Assembly: GCF_001941425.1 (NCBI RefSeq)
Contig: NZ_CP009244.1
Span: 2,418,001 to 2,482,000, forward strand
Length of the DNA: 64,000 nucleotides
Source of the DNA: Corynebacterium ammoniagenes DSM 20306
Lineage (GTDB): Bacteria; Actinomycetota; Actinomycetes; Mycobacteriales; Mycobacteriaceae
Direction: 5' to 3'
Shown here: positions 55,822 to 64,000 of the stretch, piece by piece
Layout of the letters: every line of letters begins with the position of its first letter
Position numbering within the stretch: the stretch's first letter is position 1
Position numbers and translations under genes: made by a program
Notes under the pieces: generated by a model
Databases searched by the model: none
Told to the model about the DNA's origin: nothing
Seen by the model: only the letters and a program-made list of their open reading frames with translations

Positions 55822-59446
<3,625 letters not shown>

Positions 59447-59453
59447 ACCGTGC

Positions 59454-60650
59454 TTATGCTTGCGTAAGCACCGCGGCTTTTTGTGCGATGGCAAGTTCCT
59501 CGTTGGTCGGCACCACTAGCACCTTGACGGTGGAGTCATCGGTGGAAATCACGCGCGGGTCACTTGATCGTTGCGCATTGCGCTCCGGGTCGATCTTGAT
59601 GCCGTAGAGCTCGAGGTCCGCCAGCGCATCCGCGCGGACTTCCACGTCATTTTCGCCCACGCCTGCGGTAAAGCTAATCGCGTCCACGCGGCCCAAGATG
59701 ATCATGTACGCGCCGATAAACCGACGCAGCTGGTGAATGTAGATGTTGTACGCCAGCCAGGCATCGGAATTGTCCTGCTCGATCATCTCGCGCAGGGCGC
59801 GGAAGTCATTGACGCCCGCCAAGCCTTTAACGCCGGATTTTTTATTCAGCAGCGTATCAATCTCATCAACGCTCATCTTCGCCTCGCGCGCAAGGTGGAA
59901 GATAATGCCCGGATCAATATCACCCGTGCGGGTTCCCATCACCAGCCCTGCCAGCGGGGTCAGCCCCATCGAGGTATCCATCGCCCGGCCATTGTGCACC
60001 GCTGCTGCCGATGCTCCATTGCCCAAATGCAAGGTAATCTGCCGCGTGTGCTCTGGGTCGCGGCCCAACACCTTCGGCACCTGCTGCGAGACGAATTCAT
60101 GCGAGGTGCCGTGGAAGCCATACCGGCGAATGTCATGCTCCGAGGCGACCTCATTATTAATCGCATACAGCGCTGCCGCCGGTGGCATGTGATTGAAAAA
60201 GGCCGTGTCAAAGACCGCGACGTGCGGCAGGTCGGGAAGGATTTCCCGCGCAACCCGGATGCCATCGAGGTTCGCCGGGTTGTGCAGCGGGGCCAGCGGA
60301 ATCAGGTCTTCGATCATGGATTCAATCTGGGCATCGATAAGCACCGGCTCCGAAAACAGCTTGCCGCCGTGGACCACGCGGTGCCCGACCGCGAAAAACT
60401 CCAGCTGGGTGGGGCCGACGCCGTTGGCATCGAGAAGCTCGAATGCGCGCTTGAGCCCCACCGTGTGATCGGCAATTTCCAGTTCTTCGCGGGATTTCTC
60501 CCCGTTGATGGTTACGGTAATCGCGCCCGAAGGCTCCCCGATTTGTTCCACCAGGCCGGAGGCCAAAGGCTCATCGGTGGCCGCGGAAGCCGGGTCGACA
60601 ATCTGAAATTTAATCGACGAGGACCCAGAATTGATGACCAAGCAGTACAT
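59454..60650 (-). CDS. ackA: Acetate kinase
   Basis: Interconverts acetate plus ATP with acetyl phosphate. The 398 residues have the start [32 protein letters not shown] (about residue 175) and TRTGDIDPG. Its ATG overlaps the pta stop by 1 nt; pta-ackA form the acetate-activation operon of corynebacteria. Confidence 0.95.
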   Translation of the reverse strand: MYCLVINSGSSSIKFQIVDPASAATDEPLASGLVEQIGEPSGAITVTINGEKSREELEIADHTVGLKRAFELLDANGVGPTQLEFFAVGHRVVHGGKLFSEPVLIDAQIESMIEDLIPLAPLHNPANLDGIRVAREILPDLPHVAVFDTAFFNHMPPAAALYAINNEVASEHDIRRYGFHGTSHEFVSQQVPKVLGRDPEHTRQITLHLGNGASAAAVHNGRAMDTSMGLTPLAGLVMGTRTGDIDPGIIFHLAREAKMSVDEIDTLLNKKSGVKGLAGVNDFRALREMIEQDNSDAWLAYNIYIHQLRRFIGAYMIILGRVDAISFTAGVGENDVEVRADALADLELYGIKIDPERNAQRSSDPRVISTDDSTVKVLVVPTNEELAIAQKAAVLTQA

Positions 60651-62023
60651 TATTTGCCTCCCGCTTGAATCGCGGTAATAGCCACGGTGTTGATAATATC
60701 CGGCACCGTCGCACCCCGGGATAGGTCATTGACCGGTTTCTTCAGCCCTTGCAAAATCGGGCCGACGGCCAGCGCATTGCCGGTGCGCTGCGCAGTCTTG
60801 TAGCCGATGTTGCCGGCCTCCAGGTCAGGGAAGATAAACACATTCGCGTGTCCGGCAACCTCGGAATCCGGCATCTTTTTCGCCGCCACCCCGGGGTCAC
60901 AGGCGGCATCAAATTGCAAGGGGCCATCGACTTTGAGCTGCGGGTCTTTCGCCTTCGCTGACTCCACGGCAGCCACCGCGCGCTCGACATCGGGACCGGC
61001 GCCGGAAGAACCAGTGGAATACGACAACATCGCCACACGCGGGTCGATGCCAAATTGCTTCGCCGTGCGCGCCGAGACCACTGCGATTTCACCCAACTGC
61101 TCCGCCGTCGGGTTTGGGTTGACCGCGCAATCGCCAAAGGCCCACAGCCGCCCGCGCATGACCATCAAAAAGATCGACGAGACCACGGATGCTTCGGGAA
61201 CCGTCTTGATGATTTGAAACGACGGCTTAATCGTGTGCGCCGTGGTGTGCGCAGCACCAGAGACCATGCCATCGGCCGTGCCGCAGTAGACCATCATGGT
61301 GGCGAAATAGGAGATGTCTTTCATGGTCTCGCGCGCCTCATCCAAGCTAATGCCTTTGGACTTGCGCAGTTCGACGAATTTTTTCGCATAATCTTCCAGC
61401 AGCGGCGAGCGCACGTGGTCCAGCACCGTCGCATCCTGCAGGTCCACGCCCAGCTGCGAGGCGCGGGATTCCACGTCCTCCGGATCCCCCAGGATCGTCA
61501 GTTTCACCACGCCCTGGTCCAACAGTGCGCCGGCGGCGAGCAGGATGCGGTCATCCTCGCCTTCCGGCAAGACCACGTGCGCGCCGACCTTCTTCGCCTG
61601 CGCCAACAGGTTGTGTTCAAAGACCGGCGGCGACATCACGGGCTCCACATTTAAGTGAATCGCGCGGCACAACGCGCGAACGTCCTGCAGCTGCTCAGGG
61701 CTAAAGACTCCCGCTACCGTGGCGTGGACATCTTTAGCGTGACGCTCCGCCAACATCGCCGCGCGCCCGTCTTCCCGGGCCACAAAAACCAGCGGAACGC
61801 CGAGGGCAGCGGCAACGACGGCATCAAAGTGGCTATCGCCGGAGCCTTCGATCAACAGGGGGCCATCGACAAGCGGCTGCGCAGCGACAATCTCTGCAAC
61901 CTTGGGCGGTTGATCCGCCAGCCGCAGAAAACCAACTCCTGATTTCGCAGCCAAAGCGGCCACATCAATCTCGTCGAAACTCAAACCAAGCGCGCTCAGA
62001 AGCGCAGAACGGGTTTCAGGCAT
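60650..62023 (-). CDS. pta: Phosphate acetyltransferase
   Basis: Converts acetyl phosphate and CoA to acetyl-CoA. The 457 residues comprise an N-terminal DRTGG-like part (about 1-140) and the catalytic C-terminal domain (about 145-457) with [55 protein letters not shown] and [10 protein letters not shown]. The ATG at 62023 ([13 protein letters not shown]) is preferred over an open extension of 43 codons that has no similarity. It is divergent from fprA; the 251-bp gap must hold both promoters, but I see no clear RamA, RamB or GlxR consensus. Confidence 0.94.
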   Translation of the reverse strand: MPETRSALLSALGLSFDEIDVAALAAKSGVGFLRLADQPPKVAEIVAAQPLVDGPLLIEGSGDSHFDAVVAAALGVPLVFVAREDGRAAMLAERHAKDVHATVAGVFSPEQLQDVRALCRAIHLNVEPVMSPPVFEHNLLAQAKKVGAHVVLPEGEDDRILLAAGALLDQGVVKLTILGDPEDVESRASQLGVDLQDATVLDHVRSPLLEDYAKKFVELRKSKGISLDEARETMKDISYFATMMVYCGTADGMVSGAAHTTAHTIKPSFQIIKTVPEASVVSSIFLMVMRGRLWAFGDCAVNPNPTAEQLGEIAVVSARTAKQFGIDPRVAMLSYSTGSSGAGPDVERAVAAVESAKAKDPQLKVDGPLQFDAACDPGVAAKKMPDSEVAGHANVFIFPDLEAGNIGYKTAQRTGNALAVGPILQGLKKPVNDLSRGATVPDIINTVAITAIQAGGK

Positions 62024-62274
62024 AATTGGAAGTAGACCTTTCGTATTAAGGCGTGGAGCAATGCGTTCAATTCTATCCGAGCGCCGCGGATCCCACCCGA
62101 AAAACGAAAAGCTACCAGATTTATATGCACTCCTCGCACACCGCCAATACACTGGCGAAACAGTGCGCGAGCCGCCTTAAAACCGAGGTGAGACGTGATT
62201 ATTACCACAGACGTAGCTTAATCTACACCGTAAACTTAAAACCTATTCGAAAACCCAAGGAGACGAACATTCCG

Positions 62275-63663
62275 ATGAGCACCACCGCGGACATTCACGC
62301 AACCAACCAGCCCGCCCGCATTGCGGTTATTGGCTCCGGCCCGGCCGGCATTTACGCATCCGACCTGCTGGTGAAATCCGAACTGGATGTCCAAATTGAC
62401 CTGTTTGAGAAGATGCCCGCACCGTTTGGCCTCATCCGCTACGGCGTGGCCCCTGACCACCCACGCATCAAGGGCATCGTGCAGTCACTGCATAACGTGA
62501 TGAATAAGAACGAAATCCGCTTCCTCGGCAATATCGAAATCGGCCGCGACATCACCGTCGATGAATTGCACGAGTACTACGACGCCATTATTTTCGCGAC
62601 CGGTGCGACCCAGGATAAGGCCATGGGCCTGCCCGGTGAGGACCTCGACGGCAGCTTTGGCGCCGCGGAGTTCGTGGGCTTTTACGATGGCAACCCGAAT
62701 TTCAAGCGCGAATGGGACTTGAGCGCGGAATCCGTCGCCGTTATTGGCGTGGGCAATGTGTCGTTGGATGTCTCGCGTATTTTGGCCAAGACGGCCGATG
62801 AACTCCTGGTCACCGAAATTCCAGACAATGTGTACCAGTCGCTGAAGCAAAATAAGGCCAAGGAAGTTCACGTCTTCGGCCGCCGCGGCCCGGCGCAGGC
62901 AAAGTACACGCCGAAAGAGCTCAAGGAGCTCGACGAGTCCCCGACCATTGAGGTCATCGTCGACCCCGAAGATATCGACTACGACGCCGCATCGGAAGCT
63001 GCTCGCCGCGAGACCAAGTCGGTGGATTTGGTGTGCCAAACCCTGGAAAGCTACGCCATGCGCGAGCCGGGCGATGCCCCGCACAAGCTCTACATCCACT
63101 TCTTCGAGTCGCCTACGGAAATCCTGGGCGAAAACGGCGAGGTTGTTGCCATCCGCACCGAGCGCACGCAGCTCGACGGCAACGGCAATGTCACCGGCAC
63201 CGGTAAGTTCACCGATTGGCCAGTCCAGGCGGTCTACCGCGCGATTGGCTACCACCCACAGCACGTCAAGGGCGTGCCTTTCGATGACAAGAAGTCCGTT
63301 ATCCCCAACGACGGCGGCCACGTCATCGACTCCTCGACTGGTGAATCCATCCCGGGCCTGTACGCCACCGGCTGGATTAAGCGCGGTCCGGTTGGTCTGA
63401 TTGGCAACACCAAGTCCGATGCCAAAGACACCACCGCCATGCTCATCGAGGACTACCTCGCTGGCAAGCTCACCGCCGCAGATAAGCGCGACCCAGAAGC
63501 GATTATTAACCTGCTGGAATCCCGCGACGTTTCGCTGACCACCTGGGAAGGCTGGGGCCGCCTCGATGCCGCTGAGCGCGCAGCCGGCGAAGAGTTCGAG
63601 CGCGAGCGCGTCAAGATTGTGGAGTGGGACGACATGGTCCGCCACGCAGGCCCACAGGCTTAA
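62275..63663 (+). CDS. fprA: Ferredoxin--NADP+ reductase (adrenodoxin-reductase type, FprA)
   Basis: A 462-residue FAD enzyme moving electrons between NADPH and ferredoxin. FAD motif VIGSGPAGIYASDLL (about residue 18-32), EKMPAPFGLIRYGVAPDHPRIK (given as EKMPAPFG and RYGVAPDH), NADP motif VIGVGNVSLDVSRIL, and the C-terminal GWIKRGPVGLIGNTKSDA are diagnostic. AAGGAGA lies about 11 nt before the ATG at 62275; an open frame upstream to 62053 is not supported. Confidence 0.95.
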   Translation: MSTTADIHATNQPARIAVIGSGPAGIYASDLLVKSELDVQIDLFEKMPAPFGLIRYGVAPDHPRIKGIVQSLHNVMNKNEIRFLGNIEIGRDITVDELHEYYDAIIFATGATQDKAMGLPGEDLDGSFGAAEFVGFYDGNPNFKREWDLSAESVAVIGVGNVSLDVSRILAKTADELLVTEIPDNVYQSLKQNKAKEVHVFGRRGPAQAKYTPKELKELDESPTIEVIVDPEDIDYDAASEAARRETKSVDLVCQTLESYAMREPGDAPHKLYIHFFESPTEILGENGEVVAIRTERTQLDGNGNVTGTGKFTDWPVQAVYRAIGYHPQHVKGVPFDDKKSVIPNDGGHVIDSSTGESIPGLYATGWIKRGPVGLIGNTKSDAKDTTAMLIEDYLAGKLTAADKRDPEAIINLLESRDVSLTTWEGWGRLDAAERAAGEEFERERVKIVEWDDMVRHAGPQA

Positions 63664-63665
63664 AT

Positions 63666-63713
63666 TGTGGATAACTTCGCCGGATAGGTGATGTGACAAC
63701 GCACTTATCCACA
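63666..63713. promoter_or_regulatory. Two inverted perfect DnaA-box sequences
   Basis: TGTGGATAA (63666-63674) and TTATCCACA (63705-63713), 30 bp apart, are each identical to the consensus DnaA box and form a perfect 9-bp inverted repeat between fprA and the HNH-type gene. They may bind DnaA, or form a hairpin that ends fprA transcription; no T run follows. Confidence 0.6.
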
Positions 63714-63766
63714 GGCCCGGCTGGCATGACTCGACAGGGTTGTGCAGCCGGGCTTAGCGTTGGGGC

Positions 63767-64000
63767 ATGGACATTTTCCAGGCTTTTACGCAGGTGGCAG
63801 CGCACGGGGTGGCGCTGCTTCGCGCGTGCCATCAGCGCAGTGCGTATGACATTGCGGGCCTGGGTTTTTCGCTGGAGCAGTCAAAGAAATGGAAACGCAC
63901 GGCCGAGTCTTTCTTCGGCCCGGCAGATTCCCCGCGCGTGCAGCGTGAGACGGTAGCAAGGGCCGAGCAGGCAGGGTTGAGCATTGATCGCTTGACGATG
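63767..64000 (+). CDS. HNH-endonuclease/DUF222-type protein (partial, 5' part)
   Basis: The first 78 residues of a gene cut by the right edge. The sequence DIAGLGFSLEQSKKWKR and VQRETVARAEQAGLSIDRL resembles the N-terminal region of the corynebacterial HNH-endonuclease-signature proteins, which occur as paralogous families. The HNH domain itself would be outside the window, so the assignment is tentative. No Shine-Dalgarno is seen before the ATG. Confidence 0.5.
   Translation, partial: MDIFQAFTQVAAHGVALLRACHQRSAYDIAGLGFSLEQSKKWKRTAESFFGPADSPRVQRETVARAEQAGLSIDRLTM

Noticed and set aside
59571..60668. 365-codon plus-strand frame opposite ackA
   Set aside because: Antisense shadow of ackA with His/Arg-rich composition and no recognisable domain.
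62485..63699. 404-codon minus-strand frame opposite fprA
   Set aside because: Antisense shadow of a gene with all FprA motifs; no supporting signal.
63666..63713. Chromosomal replication origin
   Set aside because: Two DnaA-box sequences alone are too few, and no dnaA/dnaN or AT-rich unwinding element is present.

Overview
The window is a stretch of a Corynebacterium chromosome with moderate G+C. The evidence is the PorA/PorH mini-porins of the mycolate outer membrane, the glnX-glnH-pknG cluster, a groEL without groES under a CIRCE operator, a GT87 mannosyltransferase, and the mycobacterial/corynebacterial gene order tilS-hpt-ftsH-folE-folP-folB-folK-(DUF3180)-(DUF6779)-(Rossmann)-panC. Nearly all of it is conserved backbone. 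I see no insertion sequence, prophage, CRISPR array, tRNA or rRNA. The species cannot be fixed from this window.

Layout. 1-2.3 kb: a phytoene-synthase-type gene running off the left edge, a secreted-type CAP protein and an FMN reductase. 2.4-6.3 kb: lysS divergent from a Tat/lipobox PhoX phosphatase. 6.5-9.5 kb: cstA, a small protein ending in Cys-Cys, and an ArsA/GET3-type ATPase in one tight operon. 9.5-20.8 kb, minus strand: the pantothenate-like/folate/ftsH/hpt/tilS/dac run. 20.9-26.3 kb, plus strand: ppa, a rhodanese, and a MarR regulator joined to a 1285-residue Pls-type membrane non-ribosomal peptide synthetase. 26.5-29.4 kb: an SDR and a cytochrome b with a 260-residue Ala/Pro-rich head. 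29.4-33.4 kb, minus strand: ppk2, porA, porH and groEL. 33.6-36.3 kb: two tandem M20 peptidases. 36.9-43.4 kb: a complete mrpA(B)CDEFG cation/proton antiporter operon, then a GT87 glycosyltransferase. 44.6-46.9 kb, minus strand: a frameshifted carboxylate-amine ligase, a LytR_C membrane protein and a DUF3263 protein. 46.9-50.8 kb: def, a GNAT, xth and cls. 50.8-54.2 kb, minus strand: an ABC exporter with an MFS pump, and a NUDIX hydrolase. 54.3-59.4 kb: glnX-glnH-pknG. 59.4-63.7 kb: pta-ackA divergent from fprA. The right edge cuts an HNH-endonuclease-type gene preceded by two inverted, perfect DnaA-box sequences.

The most interesting units are: (i) cstA, the CC-tailed small protein and the ArsA-type ATPase, which recall E. 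coli CstA with its CC-ended partner YbdD but add an ATPase; (ii) the MarR plus Pls-type synthetase, architecturally a candidate membrane poly-amino-acid synthetase; (iii) three copies of a T-[ED]-A-x-A-[FY]-D-P-F-A-D motif in the PknG N-terminus, which lacks the rubredoxin cysteines; (iv) a single-base frameshift in the YbdK-type ligase; (v) compact regulatory overlaps, such as a terminator hairpin that contains the -10 element of the next, apparently leaderless, gene.
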